Shown: positions 6,303-13,304 of the stretch, piece by piece
Position numbering within the stretch: the stretch's first letter is position 1
Layout of the letters: each line of letters starts with the position of its first letter
NCBI GenBank assembly: GCA_937871985.1
Contig: CALMPB010000189.1
Location: forward strand, 1 to 14,465
Source: an uncultured Burkholderiaceae bacterium
Lineage (GTDB): Bacteria; Pseudomonadota; Gammaproteobacteria; Burkholderiales; Burkholderiaceae
Direction: 5' to 3'
DNA length: 14,465 nt
Notes under the pieces: model-generated
Told to the model about the DNA's origin: nothing
What the model saw: only the letters and a program-made list of their open reading frames with translations
Database searches by the model: none
Position numbers and translations under genes: made by a program

Positions 6303-8096
6303 ATGTCGCACCTAACAGTTCCGTACCTCGATCCCCGCAGCATCCCGCGTCGCACGCTCACTCGCCGCTGTCAGATCCGGAAGCCGACGTATGAGGCGGC
6401 CCCGAATCCGTGGGAGCAGGCGGCGTCTCCTGATCCGCTCCCGGTGGTCGTGGTAGGTGCCGGTATGACGGGCTTGACTTTCGCCATCGACCTCGCACAG
6501 CGCGGCATCCCTTGTGTATTGCTCGACGGCAACCATATGAGCAGTACAGGTAGTCGCTCAATATCGCACCTCAAGCGATCCCTCGAGATATGGAATCGTC
6601 TCGGTATTGGCGAGCACCTCCTCCAAGAGGGGCTGCTATTGAATTCAGGTCACGTCTACCCTGACTGCTCGCGACTGCTGAAAGTCGATTTGCAGCCCGC
6701 CTTGAGTGAGAGGTTCCCCACCTTCATCAGCTTGCCTCAGTGGCGCGTCGAAGCCTTGCTTCTAAACCGGGCGCGACGATCGCCGATGATCGATCTACGT
6801 TGGGAAAGTCAGGTGGTTGGCTTAGTGCGGGAGTCTGATTCGGTCATTCTGGAAGTTAAGACACCTGCAGGATTGTGCGCGATACGGGCCCGCTGGGTAG
6901 TGGGCGCGGATGGAGTCCAGTCTTCCGTTCGTGAATTGTTGGGTGCTCGCTTTGAAGGCAGCCTATCAGGCAGTCGATTTCTGATCGTAGATGTCCGCCT
7001 GGGTATCGACCTGCCACCGGAGTGCCATTTCTGGTTCACGCCTCCGTTCCACGACGGCAAGTGCGTGCTGATGCGTCGGCAGCGGAACGGCGTTTGGCGC
7101 CTGGATTGTGAAATCGCGGTCAACGCTGACCCCGAAGTTGAGCGAGCCCCCGGCTCGGTGCTGATGCGGCTCATCCGAATGTTCGGGGATGACACCGCTG
7201 TCGAAATCGAATGGGTGGGCGTCTACGACTTTGAGGTGCGGCGCACCGCTTCTTTCCGTCATGGTCGGATCTTGCTTGTGGGCGACGCAGCGCACCAGTC
7301 GGCGCCATTTGGCGGTGGCCGGGCCGGCAACTCCGGGGTGCAGGATGCTGACAATCTTGGTTGGAAGTTGGCCGCTGTGATTGAAGGGTCCGCTGCGCCA
7401 ACCCTGCTTGATACATATTGCGCTGAGCGCGAGGCCGCGGCCGACGAGAACATGCTGATCTCTAGGCGGAGTTCCCGGTTCATCGTTCCTGATTCCCCTG
7501 CGGCGATGGCACTGCGCAATTCAGTGCGTCACTTCTGCGGACGAGCAGGCTACATCGACCGATTCGTCAATATCGGTCGACTTTCGACGCCTAGCCGGCT
7601 ACCAAGCAACACCGTTGAAGCGATCACCTATTCCACACGAGCAACGCCGCGGCTGCTCGGCTCTGTAATCTTGGATGCGCCGGTCGCTGGCGACCGAGGG
7701 GAGCGCTGGCTGTCGGAGTTGATCGGCGATTCCTTCATGCTGCTGGTCGCGTGCGACCGTGCTGTAACGGCCCAAAAGGCCCAGCATGTGTTAGACGGTC
7801 TCAGGGCGCGGCGCTCGTGCCGCTGGTCGTTGCTGTGCGTAGGCGCAGCCGCATCTGAACTGGGTGTGGCTGGAGGCTTGCGTAGCGCCAAAGACCCGAC
7901 CGGATTGCTACGCGAGCGTTACTCCCTCTACGACGCTAGTTGGTACTTGGTGCGGCCGGATGCGTATGTGATCGGGCGGGGGCAGCATTTGGACACTGAC
8001 GCGATCTGCAGCGCGCTCGACCAGAACACGCGATCAAGTTTTCTTACTTCCGAAGCGCTCCATGACGTCATCGCGCTTGGAGCGTTGCCTTCTTGA
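6303..8096 (+). CDS. Class A FAD-dependent aromatic monooxygenase, first copy
   Basis: Single-component flavoprotein hydroxylase of 597 residues in the phenol hydroxylase/MhpA-like (PheA/TfdB) family, which uses NAD(P)H and O2 to hydroxylate an aromatic ring. An N-terminal extension of about 46 residues precedes the Rossmann motif GAGMTG (52-57). The DG motif follows in VVGADGVQSSVR (Asp203-Gly204), then the FAD-ribityl GD motif in LLVGDAAHQSAPF (Gly327-Asp328) with GGRAGNSGVQDADNLGWKL. The C-terminal thioredoxin-like domain ends with LRERYSLYDASWYLVRPDAYVIGRG, typical of the family. The paralogue at 11243 reads GGRGGNSG where this one has GGRAGNSG. No clear ribosome site precedes the ATG; the start is supported by a similar-length N-terminal extension in the paralogue. 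It probably makes hydroxyquinol or its precursor. Resorcinol, dihydroxybenzoate or another phenolic substrate are all possible. Confidence 0.88.
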   Translation: MSHLTVPYLDPRSIPRRTLTRRCQIRKPTYEAAPNPWEQAASPDPLPVVVVGAGMTGLTFAIDLAQRGIPCVLLDGNHMSSTGSRSISHLKRSLEIWNRLGIGEHLLQEGLLLNSGHVYPDCSRLLKVDLQPALSERFPTFISLPQWRVEALLLNRARRSPMIDLRWESQVVGLVRESDSVILEVKTPAGLCAIRARWVVGADGVQSSVRELLGARFEGSLSGSRFLIVDVRLGIDLPPECHFWFTPPFHDGKCVLMRRQRNGVWRLDCEIAVNADPEVERAPGSVLMRLIRMFGDDTAVEIEWVGVYDFEVRRTASFRHGRILLVGDAAHQSAPFGGGRAGNSGVQDADNLGWKLAAVIEGSAAPTLLDTYCAEREAAADENMLISRRSSRFIVPDSPAAMALRNSVRHFCGRAGYIDRFVNIGRLSTPSRLPSNTVEAITYSTRATPRLLGSVILDAPVAGDRGERWLSELIGDSFMLLVACDRAVTAQKAQHVLDGLRARRSCRWSLLCVGAAASELGVAGGLRSAKDPTGLLRERYSLYDASWYLVRPDAYVIGRGQHLDTDAICSALDQNTRSSFLTSEALHDVIALGALPS

Positions 8097-8199
8097 TGCA
8101 CGTCTTCAGCCGATACGGCCGCAGGCGGCTCTCGCGTTCGTACTTGGCCTTGCAATTGGACGATCCCAAAACCCCCCACACCCAACGGAGACGACACTG

Positions 8200-9228
8200 A
8201 TGAGCATTGTTAAATTCACCAAACTGGTAGCCGCAGCGGCGATCATTTTTAGCTCGGCGTCTGCATCCGCCCAGACGGTTCTGTCTATGTCCAGTTGGCT
8301 GCCCGCAAGCCATCCGATGACGAAAGGGATGCTTGAGGCATGGGCTGCCGACGTTGAGAAAGCGACACACGGCCGGGTCAAGTTGCAGATGCTGCCGAAA
8401 CATCCGTCGGCGCCTCCTGGAACGTTCGATGCGGTCAAGGACGGCTTGGTCGACGTTTCTTTCGTTACAGCCAGCTTCACTCCAGCTCGCCACCTCCTGA
8501 CGCGTTTGCCTGAGCTTCCTGGAGGCGGCGCCAATGCCGAGATCAACTCGGTTGCATACTGGCGAATTCACGAGAAGCACCTTTCGAAGGCCAACGAGTA
8601 CAAGGGCGTGAAGCTGCTTGGCTTGTTCACGCACGGCCCGGGTCAGCTGCTGAATACCAAGAAGCCAATCACAAGCCTAGATGACCTAGCTGGGCTCAAA
8701 TTCCGCACCGCGGGAGGCATCTCCGAAGAGATGGCGCGAGCGATGGGTGCATCGTCATTCGTGAAGTCGGCCTCTGAAACTTACGAACTGCTTAGCACTG
8801 GCGTTGCGGATGGCACGTTCACGCCAATGGAATCCGTCGCTTCGTTCAAACTCGAGCGGTTAGTCAAACACGCCACCATCCTCCCCGGCGGGTTCTACAG
8901 TGCTTCGATGGGTGTGTTCATGAATGAGGATCGCTGGAACAAACTGTCGAAGCAGGATCAGGATGCCATTCTCTCGGTTTCAGGAGAGAAGATCGCAAGG
9001 ACGGCCGGGAAGGCCTGGGACGCTGCCGATCGGCTCGGCCTGGAAGCGATGAAACGATCCGGAGGCGTGGTCACCGAAGCGTCACCGGCGCTGAGCCGCG
9101 CGATTGCCGAACGAGCAGCACTGATCGAGAAGGACTGGATTCGCGCCGCCACCGCCAAAGGCTTAGATGCGGCGGCGGTCCTCCGCGAGTTCCGCGAGGA
9201 AACGAAGCGTCTCTCCGTGTCGAACTGA
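8200..9228 (+). CDS. dctP: TRAP transporter substrate-binding protein DctP
   Basis: Periplasmic binding protein of 342 residues for a tripartite ATP-independent importer. A signal peptide is visible: positive residues, a hydrophobic core of about residues 9-19, and an ASA-Q cleavage site near 24/25. The mature part shows family strings such as GRVKLQMLPKH, FTHGPGQLLNTKKPI, LAGLKFRTAGGISEEMARAMGA, and the helix FMNEDRWNKLSKQDQDAILS. Arg169 in LKFRT corresponds to the arginine that holds the substrate carboxylate in characterised DctP proteins, so the ligand is probably an organic acid. The ATG at 8200 has GGAG nine bases upstream and begins the signal peptide; a longer in-frame reading from 8062 would bury it. 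It follows the first hydroxylase by about 100 bases. Confidence 0.92.
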   Translation: MSIVKFTKLVAAAAIIFSSASASAQTVLSMSSWLPASHPMTKGMLEAWAADVEKATHGRVKLQMLPKHPSAPPGTFDAVKDGLVDVSFVTASFTPARHLLTRLPELPGGGANAEINSVAYWRIHEKHLSKANEYKGVKLLGLFTHGPGQLLNTKKPITSLDDLAGLKFRTAGGISEEMARAMGASSFVKSASETYELLSTGVADGTFTPMESVASFKLERLVKHATILPGGFYSASMGVFMNEDRWNKLSKQDQDAILSVSGEKIARTAGKAWDAADRLGLEAMKRSGGVVTEASPALSRAIAERAALIEKDWIRAATAKGLDAAAVLREFREETKRLSVSN

Positions 9229-9238
9229 ACTGAGCGCC

Positions 9239-9763
9239 GTGAGAGTGACTAGGACTGTGCGCCGGGATTGGCGCAGAGGCATGGAAGTTGCGCTCGGACT
9301 GGTTGCGGCTGCAATCTTGCTGGGGCTGATGCTGACCACGGTCGCAGATGTGGTCGGGCGTTACCTCCTGGGTAGGTCGCTGCGGGGTGCGTTTGAGTTG
9401 ACCGAGCTCGCTTTGGTCGTCTTGATCTTCGCAGGCTTGCCACTTACATCCGCTGCAAACCAGCACGTAACGATGGATTTCATCGATACGTGGCTGTCTC
9501 GGCCGAACCTGCTCCGTTGGCGTCGAGCCGCAAACCTGCTGGCCAGTGTACTGATTGGTGCATTGGCCGTTGCGACCGCCTTGAAGGCTGAGAAGATCGC
9601 CGCCTACGCCGACACAACGGACATCTTGCGGATTCCAGTGGCGCCATTTGTCTACCTCATGGCCGTGGCGACGCTGGTGACCGCACTTGTGCACTTGGGC
9701 AAATGCTTGCTGGGCGAGCGCAAACCGGAGCACGGATCCGCCGATCCGGAAGGGAACGTATGA
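9239..9763 (+). CDS. dctQ: TRAP transporter small permease DctQ
   Basis: Small integral membrane subunit of the TRAP transporter with four hydrophobic segments, a size and layout typical of DctQ. Recognisable parts are LMLTTVADVVGRYLLGRSL after the first helix, GAFELTELALVVLIFAGLPL, and the HVTMDFID loop before the second half. The start is uncertain. GTG at 9239 (10 bases after the dctP stop) gives a basic cytoplasmic N-terminus VTRTVRRDWRRG before helix 1, as usual for the family. ATG at 9281, with a weak AGAGG just upstream, would begin right at the helix. Both are in one frame. The stop overlaps the dctM start by ATGA. Confidence 0.85.
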   Translation: MRVTRTVRRDWRRGMEVALGLVAAAILLGLMLTTVADVVGRYLLGRSLRGAFELTELALVVLIFAGLPLTSAANQHVTMDFIDTWLSRPNLLRWRRAANLLASVLIGALAVATALKAEKIAAYADTTDILRIPVAPFVYLMAVATLVTALVHLGKCLLGERKPEHGSADPEGNV

Positions 9764-11058
9764 CGGAGGGTTTGATCGGTCTGGCAGCGATGCTTCTGCT
9801 GGCGCTCGCGCGTGTGCCGATCGCCCTCGCGATGGGAGCGGTCGGCTTCGTTGGAATGGCGTTCATGCGTGACTGGAACTGGGCGGTTGCTACAGCCATG
9901 GTTCAGACGCAAGTCTACGAGACAGGGCGCAACTACACGCTTTCAGTTATCCCGCTGTTTGTTCTAATGGGCGACCTGATCACCCGCGCCAGAATGTCGC
10001 AGTCGCTCTTTCAGGCGGCGTATGCCTGGGTCGGACATTTCCGCGGTGGGCTGGCGATGTCGACGGTGGTCGCCGCCGCCGGATTTGGCGCCGTATGCGG
10101 CTCTTCGGTGGCAACCGCGGCGACCATGGCGAAGGTGGCTTACCCACCGATGCGTCGTTTTCACTACTCGGACCGTTTGGCGGCGGGCTCGATTGCCGCG
10201 GGCGGCACTCTGGGAATTCTGATTCCGCCTTCCACGGTGATGGTCATCTACGGCATCATGACCGAGACGAGCATAGGCAAGCTTTTCGCAGCAGGCCTGC
10301 TACCGGGACTGCTGGCCATTGTGCTGTTGTGTGGGGCAGTGGCTTGGGTTGTCCGTCGCGACCCGGAGGCCGGGCCCCCTGGCGAGCGCACGGGCTGGAA
10401 GCAGAGGGGCATCGCCCTATTGAGCGTCTGGGAAATTGCAACTTTGTTCGCCGTAGTGATGGGCGGTATCTACGGAGGAGCATTCACTGCCACTGAAGGC
10501 GCTGGCATTGGCGCTTTTGGTGCGTTGCTGGCGGCAATGGCTCGGCGCGCGTTGAGCTGGCGTGCGCTGTTCGAATCGCTAGTGGAGTCCGCTCGTACAA
10601 CGGCAATGCTCTTCTTCATCCTCATTGGAGCGTTGATGTTCGCTGAGTTCATAAACTACACCTCTTTGCCGGGCGACCTGAAGAAGGTGGTGCTTTCGAT
10701 GGGAGCGTCTCCTGTGGCGGTGCTCACTGTAATTTGCGGCATCTATCTGCTGCTCGGAACGGCCATGGAAGAATTGTCGATGATTGTTCTCACCGTGCCG
10801 GTCTTCTTCCCCCTGGTCGTGGGATTAGGCGTTGATCCAGTGTGGTTCGGAATCCTCATCGTTGTCGTCGTGGAGATCGGTCTCATTTCTCCGCCTGTCG
10901 GGATGAATCTCTTCGTCCTCAACTCGCTGCTGCCGCATGTACAGCAGCGAACCCTATTTGCTGGGGTGCTGCCGTTCGTAGTTGCAGACATGCTGCGTCT
11001 GATGCTCCTTATCGCATTCCCCGCGATTTCACTCTGGCTGCCCGCGATGGTGGCTTAA
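9760..11058 (+). CDS. dctM: TRAP transporter large permease DctM
   Basis: Large membrane subunit of 432 residues that carries the sodium-coupled translocation path. It shows the family signatures VVAAAGFGAVCGSSVATAAT, IAAGGTLGILIPPSTVMVIY, TSIGKLFAAGLLPGLL, YGGAFTATEGAGIGAFGAL and LISPPVGMNLFVLNSL, and is hydrophobic throughout with about twelve helices. The ATG at 9760 overlaps the dctQ stop and has AGGGA close upstream. The dctP-dctQ-dctM set is complete and without visible damage. Its place between two aromatic hydroxylase genes points to uptake of their substrate or of a related aromatic acid. Confidence 0.93.
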   Translation: MTEGLIGLAAMLLLALARVPIALAMGAVGFVGMAFMRDWNWAVATAMVQTQVYETGRNYTLSVIPLFVLMGDLITRARMSQSLFQAAYAWVGHFRGGLAMSTVVAAAGFGAVCGSSVATAATMAKVAYPPMRRFHYSDRLAAGSIAAGGTLGILIPPSTVMVIYGIMTETSIGKLFAAGLLPGLLAIVLLCGAVAWVVRRDPEAGPPGERTGWKQRGIALLSVWEIATLFAVVMGGIYGGAFTATEGAGIGAFGALLAAMARRALSWRALFESLVESARTTAMLFFILIGALMFAEFINYTSLPGDLKKVVLSMGASPVAVLTVICGIYLLLGTAMEELSMIVLTVPVFFPLVVGLGVDPVWFGILIVVVVEIGLISPPVGMNLFVLNSLLPHVQQRTLFAGVLPFVVADMLRLMLLIAFPAISLWLPAMVA

Positions 11059-11242
11059 CGGAGAAGGGCTTTCACCTTGATTGCTCATTCGGACCTGCGA
11101 AGCCCTGCGCGCGATGCGGAGAGTTACGCAAAGCTCGCGCATGATCGTGGAACCACGCAGTTGATAAAGCCGGAACATCATCGTTAAGTGACCGCGCATA
11201 CGACTAGAAATAATCCATTCAATTAAGCATTATTCGATTGCT
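11059..11242. promoter_or_regulatory. Intergenic region before the second FAD hydroxylase, with inverted repeats
   Basis: A 184-base stretch without a gene; its last 40 bases are unusually AT-rich for the window. It holds CGTGG-AA-CCACG at 11146-11157, AATAAT/ATTATT arms at 11209-11214 and 11229-11234, and AGGGCTT/AAGCCCT arms at 11065-11071 and 11100-11106. TTGATA at 11161-11166 matches a -35 in five of six positions, but no good -10 lies 16-18 bases on; AATAAT at 11209 matches a -10 without a good -35. CATTCGG at 11086-11092 shares seven bases with the GACATTCGGT repeat of the earlier gap. A promoter here is plausible but not proven. Confidence 0.4.
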
Positions 11243-13006
11243 ATGAACGCCCCCAAACTGGTACGCCCGCGCTCTGCTCCCAAGGAGGCGGCAGATGGAT
11301 TTGTTTATCCGCGCTTCCCGTACCGCAAGCCTCCCGAGTTCGAAGGCGCGCGGAATCGTTATCCGGTTGTGATTGTCGGGGGTGGGATGGTCGGCCTTAC
11401 CGCTGCCGCGGATCTGGGCAATCGCGGGATCAACTGCGTTCTGCTGGACGACAACGATACGGTCGCAAGCGGCAGTCGGGCCATCTCGCAAGCGCGCCGC
11501 AGCTTCCAAATCTGGGATCGCGTTGGTGCTGCGAAGCCCATGACTGCAAAAGGCATCCAGTGGACCCACGCACGCCAGCTCTATAGAGACAAAGTCGTCA
11601 ATGATCACGAGCTGCATCCGGAAAAAGGGCATAAGTATCCACCGATGACCCTGCTGCCTCAGTATTACGTCGAGAACTACTTGGTTGAAAGGTGCGCCGC
11701 ACTGGGGCATGTAGATCTGAGATGGAAGAACTCCGTTCGAGGAGTCCGTCAGGTCGAGGACCATGTCGAACTTGAGGTGGAAACCCCTGACGGGAAATAC
11801 ACACTCCTTGCCGATTGGGTTATCGCCGCCGATGGCGTCGCGTCGACGGTCAGGAAGTGCCTCGGTTTGCCTTTCGAAGGTCGCAAGATTGAAGATCGCT
11901 TTGTCATCGTTGACGTGAAAGTCGACGCGCCATTTCCGCCCGGTCGATCCTTCTGGTTCCGACAGAACTTCCACAGCGGTAGCTCGACACTGTTCCTTCG
12001 CCAGCCTGACGGGGTGTGTCGTGTTGACTTCAACATCGGTCCAGAAGCGGATGCAGAAGAGGAGCTTAAGCCCGAGAACGTCGAGGCTAAGCTGCGCGCC
12101 ATGTTTGGTGTCGGCGTGAACTTCGATATGAAGTGGATCAGTCTCTACACCGTAGAAGTCCGCAGGCTGGACAAGTTTCGCCACGGCCGAGTTCTCTTCG
12201 CGGGTGATTCGGCACATCAGCTATCACCCTTCAGTGGTGGAAGAGGTGGGAACTCGGGCATCGAGGATGTCGACAATCTTGGTTGGAAGCTCGAGCGCGT
12301 CATCCGCGGTCAGTCTCCGGAGTCCCTACTTGACTCCTACGATGCCGAGCGAATCGGGGTCGCCGACGAGAACATGCGCTTTTCGCTCCGGGCGTCAGAG
12401 TTCATTACTCCTTCGTCAGCGCTTTCGGCGGCATTTCAGGAGGCGGCATTGACATTGTCAGTCGGGATGGATTTTGCGCGTGCGTATCTCAATAGTGGTC
12501 GACTCTCTATGCCCGCGCGCTACACGGGATCTCCGTTGATAGTCTCGGTAGACGATGGAGCCACCGCGAGTTCTGTGGCTCCTGGCTGTGCAGTCGCGGA
12601 TGCGGCTGCCGTCGATCCGCAGGGCAATAGGGTCTTTCTTGCGGAAACCTTGGGACAACGGTTCTGCCTTCTTCTGAGCAGTGCTGCGGACCTAAGCGCT
12701 GCTCATTCAGTAGCCACGAGGGCCCGTGATGCGGGGATAGATGTCGACGTTGTCCTGATCGATGGACAAGGTGGAAGGGCGGTGAACGATGGGGTCACGC
12801 GCACTCTGGTCGATGCTGAGGGTTTAGTGGCCGAAAGGTATGGCCTTGGGACCTTTTCAACATATCTCTTCCGCCCAGATCAGCGCGTGGCTGGAAGATG
12901 GCGGCTCTTTGATAGTGTGTCGGTTGAGGCGAGCTTGCGCCTGGCCTGCGGTCTTGGTGCAAACGACACTCGTGCAGCCAACGCCAAAATGGAGGTTTTC
13001 AAATGA
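11243..13006 (+). CDS. Class A FAD-dependent aromatic monooxygenase, second copy
   Basis: Flavoprotein hydroxylase of 587 residues, clearly paralogous to the one at 6303. The N-terminal extension (about 40 residues, sharing an RKP tripeptide with the other copy) leads to GGGMVG (46-51). The DG motif is in VIAADGVASTVR (Asp197-Gly198) and the GD motif in LFAGDSAHQLSPF (Gly321-Asp322), followed by GGRGGNSGIEDVDNLGWKL and VADENM. The thioredoxin-like C-terminal domain shows LVAERYGLGTFSTYLFRPDQ and RVAGRWRLFD. An 18-base word, GACAATCTTGGTTGGAAG, is identical in both genes (7350-7367 and 12271-12288). No clear ribosome site precedes the ATG. It overlaps the DUF2783-like gene by four bases. It is likely a phenolic-acid or phenol hydroxylase; which ring position it attacks cannot be read from sequence. 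Confidence 0.88.
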   Translation: MNAPKLVRPRSAPKEAADGFVYPRFPYRKPPEFEGARNRYPVVIVGGGMVGLTAAADLGNRGINCVLLDDNDTVASGSRAISQARRSFQIWDRVGAAKPMTAKGIQWTHARQLYRDKVVNDHELHPEKGHKYPPMTLLPQYYVENYLVERCAALGHVDLRWKNSVRGVRQVEDHVELEVETPDGKYTLLADWVIAADGVASTVRKCLGLPFEGRKIEDRFVIVDVKVDAPFPPGRSFWFRQNFHSGSSTLFLRQPDGVCRVDFNIGPEADAEEELKPENVEAKLRAMFGVGVNFDMKWISLYTVEVRRLDKFRHGRVLFAGDSAHQLSPFSGGRGGNSGIEDVDNLGWKLERVIRGQSPESLLDSYDAERIGVADENMRFSLRASEFITPSSALSAAFQEAALTLSVGMDFARAYLNSGRLSMPARYTGSPLIVSVDDGATASSVAPGCAVADAAAVDPQGNRVFLAETLGQRFCLLLSSAADLSAAHSVATRARDAGIDVDVVLIDGQGGRAVNDGVTRTLVDAEGLVAERYGLGTFSTYLFRPDQRVAGRWRLFDSVSVEASLRLACGLGANDTRAANAKMEVFK

Positions 13007-13212
13007 CCGGGACACTGTCCTTCGAGCGCAGGATTTCGGATCCTGACGATCTCTATGAAGCTCTAGTCAGGTTAAACGAGGGGGGGGACCCTGACATGGA
13101 CCGCCCGATGCTCGCGGCGCTTGTTTTGATCTTGAGCAACCAAATCGGCAGTACCGCTATCGTGAAGTCTGCTATCGAGGAGGTGCGGGGAGCGTTTAGT
13201 CAGATGGCTTGA
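13003..13212 (+). CDS. DUF2783-like small protein
   Basis: Protein of 69 residues whose start overlaps the stop of the second hydroxylase (ATGA), with GGAGG seven bases upstream, so it is co-translated with it. The pattern DPDDLYEALVRLNEG followed by LAALVLILSNQIGSTAIVKSAIEEVR fits the DUF2783 family as I remember it, a family often found directly beside FAD-dependent aromatic hydroxylases. It is acidic and helical, with no signal peptide or cysteines. Function is unknown; a partner or stabiliser of the hydroxylase is an inference from the coupling. A run of eight G bases lies inside the gene at 13080-13087. Confidence 0.8.
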   Translation: MTGTLSFERRISDPDDLYEALVRLNEGGDPDMDRPMLAALVLILSNQIGSTAIVKSAIEEVRGAFSQMA

Positions 13213-13252
13213 ACATCCGTTTTTGGGACGGATGGCTTTCGAATGCGTGGCC

Positions 13253-13261
13253 TGGTATAAA
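13253..13261 (+). promoter_or_regulatory. Extended -10 promoter TGGTATAAA for the LysR-type gene
   Basis: TGG followed by TATAAA fits the extended -10 pattern TGnTATAAT with one mismatch, in the 92-base gap between the DUF2783-like gene and the regulator. No good -35 is seen (TGGCTT at 13233-13238 is weak), which extended -10 promoters tolerate. Transcription would begin near 13267 and leave a leader of about 38 bases before the TTG start. Confidence 0.4.
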
Positions 13262-13304
13262 GTTGGGCTCATGGCTCCATAGCTCGGAAAAGGCTGCGCC
13301 TTCC

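Noticed and set aside
6062..6394. A 110-residue reading frame across the intergenic gap
   Set aside because: Composition is low-complexity and resembles no family. It covers the operator-like repeats and runs into the hydroxylase coding region in another frame.
8062..8199. Longer start for DctP
   Set aside because: It would place 46 residues before the signal peptide; ATG 8200 has GGAG at the right distance and begins the signal peptide.
13209..13304. Longer LysR-type protein starting at TTG 13209
   Set aside because: The added 32 residues are not LysR-like and cover a candidate promoter; TTG 13305 yields the classical MELRQLKYF start.
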